This document shows positions 26,187 through 39,481 of a DNA stretch of 64,000 nucleotides, piece after piece (position 1 is the stretch's first letter; the number at the start of each line of letters is the position of its first letter). The stretch comes from Spirodela intermedia (lineage: Eukaryota > Streptophyta > Magnoliopsida > Alismatales > Araceae). Both the position numbers and the translations under genes were made by a program. The DNA lies in the NCBI GenBank assembly GCA_902729315.2, contig LR746278.1, forward strand, positions 2,985,501-3,049,500, written 5' to 3'. The notes beneath the pieces are model-generated. The model did not search any database and was not told the origin of the DNA. It saw only the letters and a program-made list of their open reading frames with translations.

Positions 26187-29100
26187 ATGAATCTGCAACC
26201 AGTTGTGCAGTCCAGATCTTCTGCCAATGGGTTTATTCCTCGCCGAAATGATGGAGAGATGGGATCACGGACGGACAGCAAATCTCACATATTTCAGATG
26301 ACAAAGTCATCTTATGGTAGTGTTAATAGTTCAGGCATGCCCTACTTTCTTCCTCCAGAATAAGTGCTTTCTTTATCCTAAGAGTTTAATTGTACAGGCC
26401 TTTCAAATGGCGGGGATACAGGAGGATTCGGGGGTCCTTCACGTGATCGGTTGATTTTTGTTTCAACTTGTCTTATTGGCCATTCCGTGGAGGTTCATGT
26501 GAAAAATGGATCTGTGCTGTCAGGAATATTCCATACAATAAATGCTGAAAAGGATTTTGGTATGTGTATGCCTGTTGAAGTAGTTTTTATTGATATTTCT
26601 CTCTGGAAATATTGACCTTCATTTTAGTATCTGTGGTCCTTGCTCTTCAATTCTTATTTGATAATATGCAGGAATTGTTCTGAAAATGGCCCGCATAACA
26701 AAGGATGGTTCTGTTAGAGGACCAAAGCCTGTGCCTGAAACTGTCAAGAAGCCTCAGACGATGATCATTCCTGCCAGGGAACTTGTTCAAGTTATTGCTA
26801 AGGTCCTACTGCGTTTTTTCAATAGTTCACTTTCATTTCGGTTCATTGTTTTATTTTAAAACTGTCGGAATGATATGAAAATACGTTTTGATGCTGCAAT
26901 TTCGTTCTTGCTTGATTTTTGCCGAGAAACACGGTAGTATCACGTGTTTTACTTTTCATTGATTGGATGATTAGCAAGAGGCAGTTGGTTGTATGCATGG
27001 CCCTGACCTAGATCCATTCTTTTTCAAAAACTTCAGGGTATATCATTAACAAATGATGGATTCTCGAGTGGAAGTACCCACGAGAAACGCCAGGACTTCA
27101 TGACAGATTCAGCAATCTCTCAATCTCGTCGTGTAGATGTGGAGAGGGAGCTTGAAAGATGGACGCCTGACAAAGATGATCCCCAGTGTCCAGAGCTGGA
27201 AAACATATTTGACAAGCACTGGAATAGGTTACTTTGAAATTCTTAAGTTTAGGACAGTAATAGATATCCTCTGTTTTTATGCTAGATTTTAAGGATTTTT
27301 GTTCAAAAGCTTAGTCTTTGCATTGTTTATCTGAAAGTTTTGCAATTTTTAGATTATATTACTTATGAATTTACTGTTCCTATATGTAATCACTATGTTG
27401 GTCTTGTATTCTTTGATGACGTGTAATGAAGCCTCTGCTCTTTGCACTTAAGTTTTGAACATGTACTTTTTATATACCTCGATTGTGCTATGTTGCCATT
27501 TTTGATATTAACTTTTCCATTTGGAGCATGGTCATGGGCTAATGAATTGCGGACCAAACTTATTTTTCATTTTCTTAAATCAGAAGATATATAAATTTAA
27601 TAATTCCAAGGTAGAATCTGAATTTTCTCTTCTTTTTTTTTTTGATAGTGAATCACCAGATTAGTAAAGAGTGAATATGTTGTCGTGTGTGATCCATGAG
27701 CTCTTATAGTTTTAAACGTAGCAGTTTAGCAAACCTGAATATTTAACATTATCTTCACCGCCTTGGCATACCACATATATTTATCAAAGCCCTACCCAAT
27801 ATTGTTTCTTTGATTTTCTTTTTTGCGCCACTTATGAAAATAAGGAATTTCCATGAATCATCTATATAAGTAAACTTAGAGGATGTAATTTTTTCAGATT
27901 CTTATCTGTTTTTATTCTTGAATTCCAATGGATAAGTTGCATGACCTGCTCACTCTTGGATATGATAAAAAAAAAAATTAATTTCTTTCACCCCCTCTTA
28001 TATAGGAGCTGGAACCAGTTTGAAACAAATGAGGCTCTGTTTGGAGTAAAGACTACTTTTAACGAGGAGCTCTACACAACCAAGCTTGAGAGAGGCCCTC
28101 AGATGAGAGAACGGGAGAGAGAAGCTTTGAGAATAGCTAGAGAAATTGAGGGGGAAGATACTAAAGATTTACATCTAGCTGAGGTGGCCTTAACATCTTA
28201 AAATTGATTTTTTTTTAGTTCAATTTCTTGATATTGGGACCTTATCTTTTCAATTTTATGACAGGAAAGGGGCATTCATTTTAATGAAGATTTTGACTTT
28301 GACGAAGAGGCTAGGTTTTCATCAGTGTATAGGGGAATTGGTGGTGAGATGGACAGGGAAAACGAGGACATAATATTGGATGATGTGAATTCTGAAACAT
28401 TTGGTGGCTCATTCAGATACGGGACTAACCAGCAGTTTTCTGAGATTTCTCAGAGGAAGAACAACGGAGCACAGGCCACGTCAAGCAGCTCATCAAGGGT
28501 TTGTTTTTGTCCATATCTTTTTTTTCCAGAATGGTTTTATTTCTATGAAGTGTCCTATTCTCAGCTCGATCAGCACTACTCATTGCATGTATTTATGGCT
28601 TCTATGTGTATATTATTTTATATTTTTGACAGTTGTGATACATAACGATATCCAGCTGAATCTGGAGTGGCTTATTCTGCATTTGTACTAAGGTTAGGTT
28701 GATCTGTGGGCTGTTCTAACCGATCCAAGTTTGTAAACCCCACTAGTAAACACCGATTCACCAAAACACTATGAATGAGTCCCGTTTATGTAAAATCATT
28801 AAGCAAATTATAGTGTCAACTAGTACTGCAAAAATCATTAAACAAACAGTTCAATGTCGAACCACTAAGAGTGATGTGTCAAAAAAATTCTATAACTGTA
28901 TTGGACCTTTCATTTGCCCCTACCGTAAAATTGAGAAACTATAACTTTTTTTAATCTATATGATGTGTAGGATGAAGATGGATCTTCTTTAGATGGTTTG
29001 GTCAAGGGTGTGCCTCGATCTGATACGACAGATCATGCTAGACAGCTGACGACAGATGGTGGCCCAAAGACTCGTGATATTGATGGGTCCGTGTTCATAT

Positions 29101-32100
29101 TCCAATTTCCCTATTTGTGCCTTCTCTATTTAAAAAATTATATGCGCTTCTTGTGATGGGGAAATATCCTCATTGACTTTAATTAATGAATGCTTCCAAA
29201 ACTTCTCATGGTTGAATATTTTCAGGTTAGATGAGAAGCAGCTTGGATATCAAGGAGGAAGGAATTTCGAAGATGACCACACTGAGAAATCTGTAAGTTG
29301 ATGTGGAGTAACATTGAAATTGTTTCGTAGTCCATTAAACATCTTTGTGATGATATTTCATCGATGAGATACTCATGCATGTATTTTTCATGGTTCCATT
29401 TACTGTCTTTGTGACTCAGGCTTCTCAGGATGCAGAATCATCGAAGTTTGAGGGTAAGTTTTATCTCTGTTCTGGTTTTTGCTTAGCTCGATAAATTGCA
29501 CTGTGGTTCTTTTTTAGTGCGTTTAAAGTTTACAAAATTTTCTCCAACTTTTGAAGTTTTTTTTTAATTTAATACTCTCTTCAGGATGACAGAAAGAAAC
29601 TCTTATAAATACTTTTCTCCGCCTGAAGTTTGCTTTAAAATCAAAATATGATGGTGGCCGTTAGCTCATCTTCAATAAGAGGATAATAGAAATGTAGTGT
29701 TCTGAATTGATCATCTCATTTTAGTGTCACTAGATGGTAAGAAACACTTCTTATCATTGTTGTCATTAGAAGCATTATCTGGTCAGTCTACTTTAGCATT
29801 ATCTGAACACCAATAGGGGTTCTGATAATTGGGCGAAGAGCTTGTTCTTGGTTATGTGCCCTGATTTGAACCGTCTACAATGTGGTGTCACATTAAACTA
29901 GTTATTACAATATCTAGTCAGTTGTGCCGGATTTTTTTCCTCTGGAAAGCATCATCTGGGCAAGGTCTTGATAAGAAGGGAAGAAGATGAATTTACTGTA
30001 AGGATTCATGTATCTTTCCCAGAGTATTTATAAACTGGTGCAAATTTCTCACAAAAACATCTACCACCTTTTAAGAGTCATTGTTATATTGCTCCGTTTT
30101 ATGGACCTCCTACAGTCATTGTTGCCACCACTTTTGAGCCTTTTTGTATTCACCTTTACTTCACGAACGTACTTATATCATGGATAATTACATATTCTGA
30201 TCTGATTTTTAAGAGTTACTTATGAATAAGACTGCCCATTAAAATAAGTTCTAGGACGTATCATTCTTTGTTGGGAGTGTCTGCTGCATGATCTGGAATG
30301 GAATTGGTGTTTTATTTACCAATTTAATGTGGGGTTTCATTCTCACACTTTTTTTTCAATTTTTTTCGAAAAGCGTGTCTGCTACAGTGGAATGCCTTTC
30401 CTAGAAAATGTTGTTATCAGAAATTAGTTAAGTTAATTATAGACCTTGCCTTGGGTAGCATAATGCGGAGCAGCCTGTAGTAGAGGCCTGTCATGTTTTT
30501 CCCTTTTATTCCCCTGTTGCTTTTGATGGTATGATATATAATGTTTTGCTTATTTTTCTTCTCTTTTATTCTTTTCTGGAGATGTTCATGTAGTATCAAC
30601 TTTCTAATCTGGAAAATTATTTCTTTTGTAGATACACTTCCATCGTTAGATACGGGGAAGTGCTCCATCGATAAAGGGGCTTTATCTGCCAGTGCCACTG
30701 CTTATTCTCCATCTTCAGTTCAAGAAACGAAAGACTCTAAGAGTTCATTTTCGGCCACTAACCAGCTTGCAAATCCTCAATTAAGACCCAGCAGTTCGAC
30801 ATCATCCTCTTCTGAAAAATTAGTTGAAATTTCAACGTCAAGTGGTCTGAACTTGCCTCCAAGCCCTTCAGCGGGATTCTCAACTTCAGAAAAGTCTATG
30901 TTGAATCCTCACGCAAAGGTCTGGCTGAACTTAAATCCATAGTATTTGAGTTTGCTTCAATCAGTTTCTCGGACGATTGCTGATATTTTTCCTTTTTGGG
31001 TGGTATGAATTCAGGAGTTTAAGCTCAATCCCAACGCAAAGAGCTTTGTTCCATCATCTTCTATTCGGCCCAATTCACCAGTAACCGACAGTAGCTTCTA
31101 TTATCCTCAAAATCCCACTCTTTCACAGATGCATGGCCTACCTCTGGGCGTCAGTGTGAGATTATATATGCTTACTTATTTATGTTTCCTACGTCTCCTG
31201 CGACCCTTGTGATCACATTCCTGAAGTTCTATTCCCAGTTTATTTCTCTCTTAGAAATTTGTATGCCTTCATGTTTATTGATCTCAATTATTACCAACGT
31301 CTTAACTTTGTTGATTATATAGCTTAAGCCTATCAGGTTATCTTAATACCTGTAAGTCAGCTTTTATGGACATCATCCATATTTATGTTCTCGCAAAAAA
31401 AAAAATGGTTGGGGGTGGGGTAAGTAATGTGTAAAACGCTTCAAATAAAATTTATGCTATTTCATTCTTATCCGGACCAGAACTTTACCCAACTGATAGG
31501 GGGGATTCAAACGCCATTTCTGTACTTCATCATGAGGCTTGGATGCTGGCAAGCTAAAACATTCACCCAACATATCACATGCGCAATTGGACACCTTTTA
31601 ACATATCACCTGCTTTCAGAATGTTCGTTGAAACATGAGGTGGATATTTATTGGGTCGTATCATTGTGGACTCCCAATCCTGGTTGTTTTTTTTTTTTTA
31701 CTGTATGTGGTCATTTGGTTTGTTTGTGACGAGCGATTGATCATGTGTTCTATCCCGTATTTTTGTCCACTGTGGATGGACAAAGTTTCAGGCTGAATGT
31801 GGAAAACTGGCTTTTAGTTTTTACCACATATTTCGCTGCACTTGAAAAAAAATGCAAGTGATGGTATTTGGTAGAAAGTCACGGAATCATTGTTTAGTCT
31901 TGAAATTAAATGGTCTGTTGTCCGCATGACAGAGAAGAGCGTAACCCAGTTTTTGCTCGTTCATGGGGATACGATATTGCAGTGAAAGAAGGATAGGTCC
32001 AAGCAGACGTGCAACTTTGACCCTTAAGTGGTTAATGTAAAAGCACCTGATTTTTGTGATCTTTTGTCTTTCTTAGTTTTGACTTAAGCAATGGTTGTTC

Positions 32101-34709
32101 TTGTTGATCTTATGCTAATGGTAACATTGGTCTGTTTAACCAACCAAAAACTTTCAGTCAGCCTTAAAAATTGCTTGAAGTGCATTTAAATAAATGTTAA
32201 TGAGGGAGTATCATGTTCTTTATATTTCTAGATAAAAGGGGTTGTACACCTTCAGAGCACTGAAAAATTTCACGTGCGATTTTTTTTCCCCTGCATGAAG
32301 ATGGTGGATACCATCTTCGTCTGAGTAAATCTACCTTGAATCCGACGTTTGGAAGTGCTTTGTATTTCTAACCACTTTACACTTATTGTATATCTGGCTC
32401 CACGACTAGTATCTCTCATTTAGTGGTATCTCTTTCCTTTCTACTTCTAGGCATCAGATTATTTGTCATAGCCACCGAATTTCTCCATGGTGACTAGTCT
32501 GTCAAATCACTATATACGTTTTATATAGTGATCTAAGCAGCCTTCAACATTCTGTTTATCGATTGCCTGGTATCTTATTCTTCCTGAGGACATCTTAGTG
32601 AATTGTTTTGTATTTTTGGCTTCCTTCATTCGTTGTCATGCCTCTTAGTTTCTAGTGCTAGTTTTATTTTTCCCCGAGTACCACCTCTCTGTGCTGCGTG
32701 TCTTCCGCATCAGACATACTGACGTTTCCCTCTATTTACACAATTATTTTTTATTTTTTATTCCAGAGTTTCTCTACTAGTTCCCATCTATTTTTTAGGT
32801 CTTTTCAGCTTTAGTGCTATCTCCCCAATCAGCCTGGCTGAATTGATATTGGGTTTGTCAAAATCTTTGTAACTTTTGAGATCTCCCATTCAGTACCTCT
32901 CTAATCTGGAAACTTTGCTGTGTCTATTCCTTTTCTTCTAAAAAGGGTAGATTTAAAACACCTCTTATGACGTTAACCAGTAAAAAAATAAGGAAGTTGT
33001 TCGGTCCGGACTGAGAGGGGTGACAAAGCGAACTTGTTCTGAAGACTGTGGCAACAATCAAAGTCACCATTCCAATCAGATCGTGTTTCTTATCCCGTCT
33101 TCTGCTAAAAATAGTCGCAACATCAAAGTCTCTCCTTAAGCTCCATGTTTTCCAAGGTCTTTCGTTGTGTTCAAGCAGTTTCTCTCTAAGAGACTTCTAC
33201 CATTCTCTGGTTAAATTGCCATACATATCAGATAGGTCTTGCATAAACTAGTGTTCAAGTTCCCAAAGGAGAAATACACAACATGCCAGGCTACATGTCA
33301 AAACTCGATCACCTTCTCGATTACATCTTTTATATCGTTACAACCATTGCAGGCTTGACTTTAGTTTGCCCAATTCTTCTTACCATCTTCCCTGTCTATG
33401 TATTTTGCCTCTTATGGACGATAGGCGAGTGAAGCAATGCCCCTGGAATTGTGTATCTAGGAGAAGATAATATCCTCTGAAGAACGATTGCAATGGAAAT
33501 AATTTAGTACCTTTTCCTGGATGCCGAGTATAATATGTAACAAGACGATCGGCCCAGACAACTCAGCAGAAACCCGTGCTATTTCATGAAGAAGAGAAAG
33601 AATGAAACATGAATCGGCTGCAGTCTTCAATTATCTGATTTTAAATGTGAATTGCCCTCGAAGAAAGGAATTCTTGTGTGATGGGAATCAACGCTTCGAT
33701 AATGCTCATATTATGGAATGCAACAGGAGAGTACAATGAGCCCATTTTCGTCATCGTTATTTATGAAGCACCTATATGCTTGAGCTTACTAACCTGGCTG
33801 TTTTCGCGGGCCTAATCACATGCTTTTTGTTCGAGTCTGCTGGCTTTGTAGAGGGTAGGCATGAGAGAGATTGCTGAAAATAGTTGTTATCTAGGACCCA
33901 CGTCTCTTTAGTACCTAAATACCCTATGCGATAGAGACTTGTCTTATGGTCCATTCAATGCTTTCTGCAGATGGGGTCGACATTTCCTGGGCAACAACCG
34001 GTTGTTTACAATCCACAGGGTTTACAGATGCAAACACCTCAGGGGTACATCAGTCCTACTGGACCTCTGGTACTCTATTTTTTTCTTATTATGTTTAGTC
34101 CTACTGTTCTTTCTACTGTTTATGGATTGAAATGTGCTTTTACATAATAAGTGGTTTTGAAAAGAAATTTCTTTTTTGGTAGTATGGGCAACAGATGATT
34201 ATGGGTCAGCCTCGGCCAGTTTTCTACATGCCAGGATACCCACAAGTAAGTCTACCAAAACAATTCTCTATTCACTCGATTAATCATCTTAATGCCATAT
34301 GAAAAACTGGATTCCCGATTCCTCATTATATATGCATTCATTATACACATGTACTAGAAATATATGTTTTATTTATGAAATGATGTCGATGCCTGGCCCA
34401 TGTGGACCCATCATTTCATGGTATCTGGGTTTGTTCCCCTATGGACCCTGGCTATGCGCAGAAATATATGTTTTTTCTGGAGTTGGCCTGAAAACCAGGC
34501 AGTCTCTGGGGTCACCAGACCCAAACAATCTCCGAAACTCTAAACAATTATTTTATTTTATTTTTTTGCATCATCTTTCATGGGCTAAAACCAGGAAAAA
34601 AAAAAAAAGAAGAGGAGAATTTACGTCTCTGTTTCTACCACACTTCTATTTGATGATCTAATCTTCCTTGTGTATCCAGGATATGCCTTACAAAGGACGG
34701 GAATTTTAA
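26187..34709 (+). CDS. CID4: CID3/CID4-type ataxin-2 homologue
   Basis: Plant ataxin-2 relative that binds poly(A)-binding protein and is expected in cytoplasmic mRNPs and stress granules. Coding exons are 26187-26316, 26398-26559, 26672-26802, 27037-27227, 28006-28183, 28265-28498, 28971-29086, 29226-29292, 29420-29453, 30632-30918, 31015-31155, 33971-34069, 34183-34245 and 34680-34709, giving 620 aa in one frame. Residues about 56-141 form the SM-ATX (Lsm-like) domain (CLIGHSVEVHVKNGS). LsmAD follows at about 205-275, including FGVKTTFNEELYTTKLERG. A Ser-rich disordered region leads to the PAM2 motif at about 513-523 (KLNPNAKSFVP), which binds the MLLE domain of PABP. The C terminus is short and Gln/Pro/Tyr-rich. 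The start was chosen because MNLQPVVQ matches the N terminus of CID3/CID4; the two paralogues cannot be told apart here. The 2.8-kb intron before the twelfth exon has no visible insert. Confidence 0.95.
31156..33970 (+). other. CID intron 11 (2.8 kb)
   Basis: Bounded by AGT/GTGAGA and TTCTGCAG/ATG. The sequence is AT-rich with poly-A/T runs near 31395 and 31687. No second gene or element could be recognised. Confidence 0.75.
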
Positions 34710-35523
34710 CTCTTTGACGCAATTGGCATCGGTTTCCGACTCGGTGGAACCCCGCCCTCGCCAATGCCATAGCCGTATGCTTGTGTTGCATAATGGTCAT
34801 CGGCCTGATGTGGGGCCGATGGCCTTGACTTAGTTTTATGGTATATTTGGGTAGTGAAACCTTGGAAAGGAAGAACTGACTCGAAGTCTGGGTATGGAGT
34901 TTTTATTATATCCTCTACTTTACTGCTTTGCTGTAAATTGATTGAATGGAGTTGCCACTAGAACCCACCGGACCCCTCCCTCTTGTGCAAGCCGACGCCG
35001 CATTTGTGCTTTCCTCATTCATGTCTTAGATGGATGGAGTTCCTTGGGTTTTTATCCGGTAAATATTTTATGGAGATCCATGAAGAATTGGCAGGTCAGA
35101 ACTTCAGGAGGATCTTCATCTTGCCATTCAATCAGGGGCATTAAAAGAGTATTCTGGCTGTTGGTAGATGCATTTCTCAGGGTTTTGTGGGTTCTCATCG
35201 GTATAAAAAAGTGCAGATCCAATTCGATTAGGGTTCCGAAATTGTTGATTTTACCCGATTTCACTTGATGGGTTCAGTTGATCTAATGGGAGCAGTGTTC
35301 TGATTTTTGGTTGATCTTACCAGGTTGCTGCTTGGTGAGTTCTTCACCATGTCAATAAAGAATGATTAGGGTTGACTGATGATTCAGCTAATTTTGCCCT
35401 GATTAGGTTTCCTATCCTCAACCATCTGGGCTTGCATCACTTTTAGGCCTCAATCTTACAGGCGTTCCAATTATTTTGGCAGTCAGTAGTCATCAACTTG
35501 GGTTCCTCAATCTATCTGATCGA
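34710..35523. other. CID trailer and intergenic sequence
   Basis: Downstream of the CID stop. Scattered GATTAGGGTT motifs (about 35226, 35366 and 35400) look like diverged single copies of the downstream tandem repeat. No coding content was recognised. Confidence 0.5.
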
Positions 35524-36039
35524 ATCAGATTAGGGTTCTAGCTTTGTCCGAATTCTATGAATCAACTTGGGGGTTATTTCTCAATTCATCTGATAATAGT
35601 TTTGTATGATAATGGGTTCCAGTTTTTGGTCCCTCTGACTAGGGTTTCTCACATCAGATTAGGGTTCTAGCTTTGTCCGAATTCTATGAATCTACTCGGG
35701 GGTTATTTCTCAATTCATCTGATAATAGTTTTGTATGATAATGGGTTCCAGTTTTCGGTCCCTCTGATTAGGGTTTCTCACATCAGATTAGGGTTCTAGC
35801 TTTGTTCGAATTCTTTAAATCTACTTGGGGGTTATTTCTCAATTCATCTGATAGTAGTTTTGTATGATAATGGGTTTCAGTTTTTGGTCCCTCTGATTAG
35901 GGTTTCTCACATCAGATTAGGGTTCTAGCTTTGTCCGAATTCTATGAATCTACTCTGGGGTTGTTTCTCAATTCATCTGATAATAGTTTTGTATGATCAT
36001 GGGTTCCAGTTTTTGGTCCCTCTGATTAGGGTTTCTCAC
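35524..36039. repeat. Tandem 129-bp repeat, four copies, telobox-rich
   Basis: Copies start at 35524, 35653, 35782 and 35911, each beginning ATCAGATTAGGGTTC and ending near TCTGATTAGGGTTTCTCAC. The period is exactly 129 bp with only scattered substitutions between units. Each unit has two TTAGGGTT-like cores, the second matching the plant telobox AAACCCTA in reverse. A fifth copy begins at 36040 and soon diverges, and TTAGGGTTT motifs continue to about 36100. Confidence 0.95.
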
Positions 36040-36599
36040 ATCATCCGATATAAATCTGGTTAGGGTTTCACCAAATACGATAGGGTTTCTTAGGGTTTGG
36101 AACGGTTCCTGCTCCAAGATGCATCGTAGTTTTTGCCCGATTAGGGTTCCGATTAAAATCGCCTTTTATGATTAAAAAAAAAGGGAGGAAGAAGACGATG
36201 GAATCCCGAGGCATCGTATTCAGCCATTTACTGGTTCTTTGATCGATTGGCCGGGTGGGGGCGCATGCCACGTTCGATCGTGACGACCCCCTTTATGCGT
36301 TGCCACTCGGTGCTTTGCCGGTGGGGCCCCCACGGTGGCCGCACGCGGGAGCAATCCAGCTGCCACCTGGGCCCGGGTATTGCCTCTCCACGCCGTCCGA
36401 TCAAGGGATCCCCGTGGACCAAAGGACGGCGAGGATCGTTTTGAAATCGTGGAAGCTTCTCGTCGGTCGGTTCCGCCGCTCGTTTCGCCGGCTGTGGAAG
36501 AAAATGAAACGAGCGATAGACACGTGGCAAGACGGGTAATTCGTTCTCGACTGTCTAATTAAAAGAATATTCTTTGCAAGGGGAGGTATTTCCGGATCG

Positions 36600-39108
36600 G
36601 CCTGAGGAACCCTGTCGAGATAGAATTCTCTCTCTCTCTCTACTCCTCCCTGTCTGTGCGCCGCAGGCCACCGTCGCGCTCTCCACAGCTAATCCGAGTC
36701 GAACACGCGCTCCCCCGTTTCTCGAGGACCGGTGGGATCTGTAGATTCAGGTAATGGGAAACCATTAGCTCTCTGCGCCCTGCTGGGACGTTACCGCGTT
36801 GCCTGCTTGGCTCCCTGGTTCTGTGATACCTTCGTGTTGGTTGGTCGATTTGTCTTGAATTATGTCAGTTGCGACGGCTTCCCAATCGCGTGGGGCGAGT
36901 GTATTGGAATATACCTGGTTGGCGGATGGCGCTTTCCTTTCTGTTCCGGGTCCTCTTCTTTTTCGCTCTTTTTCTGATCCGTTTATTAACTGCGATTCAG
37001 GGTTTTGGTGGTCTTCGAGGAGGGGTTCTTTTATTTTGGGAGGATTGCGGATAGATAAAAAATGTTGAAATTTTTGCTTCTTATACGACGCTTCCCTGTC
37101 TACCCTTTAGCAATGCAGAAAAAGGCTCCGTTGATGTGGTTTTAGCTCCTCGTCTCAACTTCGCCTGATGAAACGACGAAAATGGCTCTTTGTGTCTCGT
37201 ATTCTGGATTTATGCGTGATGCTCTCAGATACAGACGTGAGGATGAAACCTGCAAACCATTAGTTTATTTGCATCTGTTAATAATTGGTGAAGACCGTCG
37301 GATGGGTAAATGAAGTGTTCATCTTATGAAATGCATTCAATATCCTTGGCCGAATAATAATGCTCACATAACTGATTTGAGTATCTACTTGATTAGTGTA
37401 AGTTGATGTAAGAAGATTAATTACAGCGTTTTGGAAACTATTTTCATGAATACAGCTATCGGAGAGAAGCATTGCATGAATTAAATCATGATAGGAGGCC
37501 GACGAATCTTCTTGGATTGATGTGTTTGTGTTTTGTCCTTGTAGTAACTTTTACAACAGTTTGATCTCCGTCATTGATCCTCACAAATCTTCTTAGCATA
37601 GAGTAACTTGAACGAATTCATAATCTTATTGAAGGCTCTGTGCTTGCATTGATCAGGCTACAGCTATTCTAAGAAACAAGTCGACTATTTCTCCCCATCT
37701 CCATGTGCCCTGGAAGAGGAAACGAGATCCCATGCTGAATTAGGAAGTTATGATGACATAAGAGGTGATCCATTTGAAAGAGTTGGGATTGTTTAGTAAT
37801 TTTCTCTTGCCTGGCTTGGTTCATTGGAAGGTACTCGATGGTGATCGCATCATGTGATATCAAATTAATTTTCCTTTCACTACACATAGGAAATGAGGCT
37901 TTAGTTCCCTGCCAATTCCTGGGGCCCACCGTCTGAAACAAGAAAAAAAACGTGTGCTTTAGGATCACACGTTGAAATCACTAGAGTCTAATATGTATCT
38001 TTGGCATGTGGTTACAGATAATGATTACGGCTTGTGGGCATTGAAAGGTATACAAAAAGGTTGCAAATTCTGGTATCCTATGAAAATATCAGCCCTCATA
38101 TGTTACGAGATGTGAGAAATATAAACAAACTTATAAGAAATCCCTAGAATCATCTGCCGTGTTTTTTTTCCACTCCCTGGAAATGCAGCCTCTTGGGAAT
38201 TTTCAATGTTTTAATGAGTTCCCAATTCACGAATGATCATATGATCTTAAACATGAATAATTTTCTGTCATATAGTATGCAAAATTTCAAGTTGAGGCAC
38301 CACATATCATGCAAAAAAAAAAACCCACCTAAGAAAAATCTCTTGCCTGAAAAACAAGATGCCAATGGAATGTGGTGAAGATATGCCAAACGATGGAATT
38401 GGAGGCTCTTTCATTACGGAAGAAATTGAGGAGATTCCCATTATGTCGATTATGGAATACATTCTCGAAGCAATATTTCCTATCCTTAATTGTTAAGGAT
38501 AAAATTGGGATGTATTCCCTTAACGATGGAATACATTGTTAAGTTTCTGGGGATGTATAAAATGGGAATTGTCACGCTGCCATTGCCCCTTCTGTTGATT
38601 CATTTTATTTGGGGTAGAAGAAAAAAAAAAAAAACTCCGTTCATTCATACTGAAAAGCTATGAACATTACTAGCTGGTCTGGTTTTCTTTTCTCCCGGCG
38701 TCCTTTCTCTTTTGAGCTTCTTGCACATTCATCTGACGACTACGTTCTGTCAAAGGCTTGTACAGGACAACGCTGTCAAGATTCTGTGTTTGAGGGAGGA
38801 GAGGAGAAGAAAAAATTCCTTTTTTGTAGCATAAGTGGCATTCTTATAATAATTTTCCTATTCATTTGTACTTGCACGAGAAAACCCAGACTATGATGAA
38901 CTTAATTTTCATGGCATTCTTCTCTCATTTTCATTCTGAAAATTGCAGAATCATTTGAAAACCCTTGACGAGAGCGGGTAATTACTTTATGTTATATGGA
39001 AGACAAAAGGCTATGGATAAATGCTCAGGAGAGATCGATTCCGTGATCCTCTAGGTGCCGCTCGTCCGTGAAGATCTGTTATTCTTCTCAAGTTAGAGCA
39101 GTTCATGC
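36600..39108 (+). other. NF-YA 5' leader region with introns
   Basis: A short CT tract (about 36629-36641) precedes a leader exon that may end at 36750 (GATTCAG/GTAATG). Further leader pieces could lie at about 38949-38980 and from about 39030, after CTCAG, to the start codon. These splice choices are uncertain. The intervening 2 kb is AT-rich and holds a foldback sequence at 38433-38570. Confidence 0.4.
38433..38570. repeat. Nested inverted repeat (MITE-like foldback)
   Basis: Three nested arm pairs are visible. TATCCTTAA (38481-38489) faces TTAAGGATA (38493-38501) across a 3-nt loop. GGAATACAT (38454-38462) faces ATGTATTCC (38510-38518). GATTCCCATT at about 38433 faces AATGGGAAT near 38570. 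Terminal repeats and a target duplication were not established. Confidence 0.5.
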
Positions 39109-39481
39109 ATGATGACATCTTCCGTGCAGAATTTGCCCAGTAAGTTATGACAATTTTCTCTTTTAGATCGATTTAGCAGCCAAAACAGAGATTCATCTCA
39201 AGGAATATCAGACCCAGTTTTGAAGTGGTTCAGAGAAGGAAGAAAACTCTGCTCTGACATTTTTTTTTCTGATCTTTTCCGCGGTATTGCATGAGCTGCT
39301 AGCTTTTGTCTCATAATTCTGGCTGATCTTCCTGCTTCCTTTCCCGGATTAAACTGTTCTTCTCTTGCTTCCCCGCTCTGGTTCTCCTACACATCTCCTC
39401 GCCATGATCATTTTATAGGGGCAGCCATGCCCTAGCATCATCGTTGGGGTTCTAATGGTCTTGAAGCAGGTGACAGTGGAT
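39105..39481 (+). other. Overlapping upstream ORF in NF-YA mRNA
   Basis: An ATG at 39105 lies four bases before the NF-YA start in another frame. In the spliced message it runs 12 codons across the first exon junction (39139 to 39470) and ends at a TGA formed just after the junction. It could reduce NF-YA translation; no functional evidence is available. Confidence 0.4.

Noticed and set aside
35524-36100. Interstitial telomere array
   Set aside because: The TTAGGGTT cores are spaced within a 129-bp monomer rather than forming uninterrupted TTTAGGG repeats, so it is a minisatellite with teloboxes.
36228-36562. Four overlapping frames of 65-100 codons before NF-YA
   Set aside because: A GC-rich promoter/leader stretch with few stops in any frame; no protein family is recognisable.
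36751-36830. Third copy of the shared YAO/CID leader exon near NF-YA
   Set aside because: Only CGTTGCCTG and a few bases match; this is too little to claim homology.
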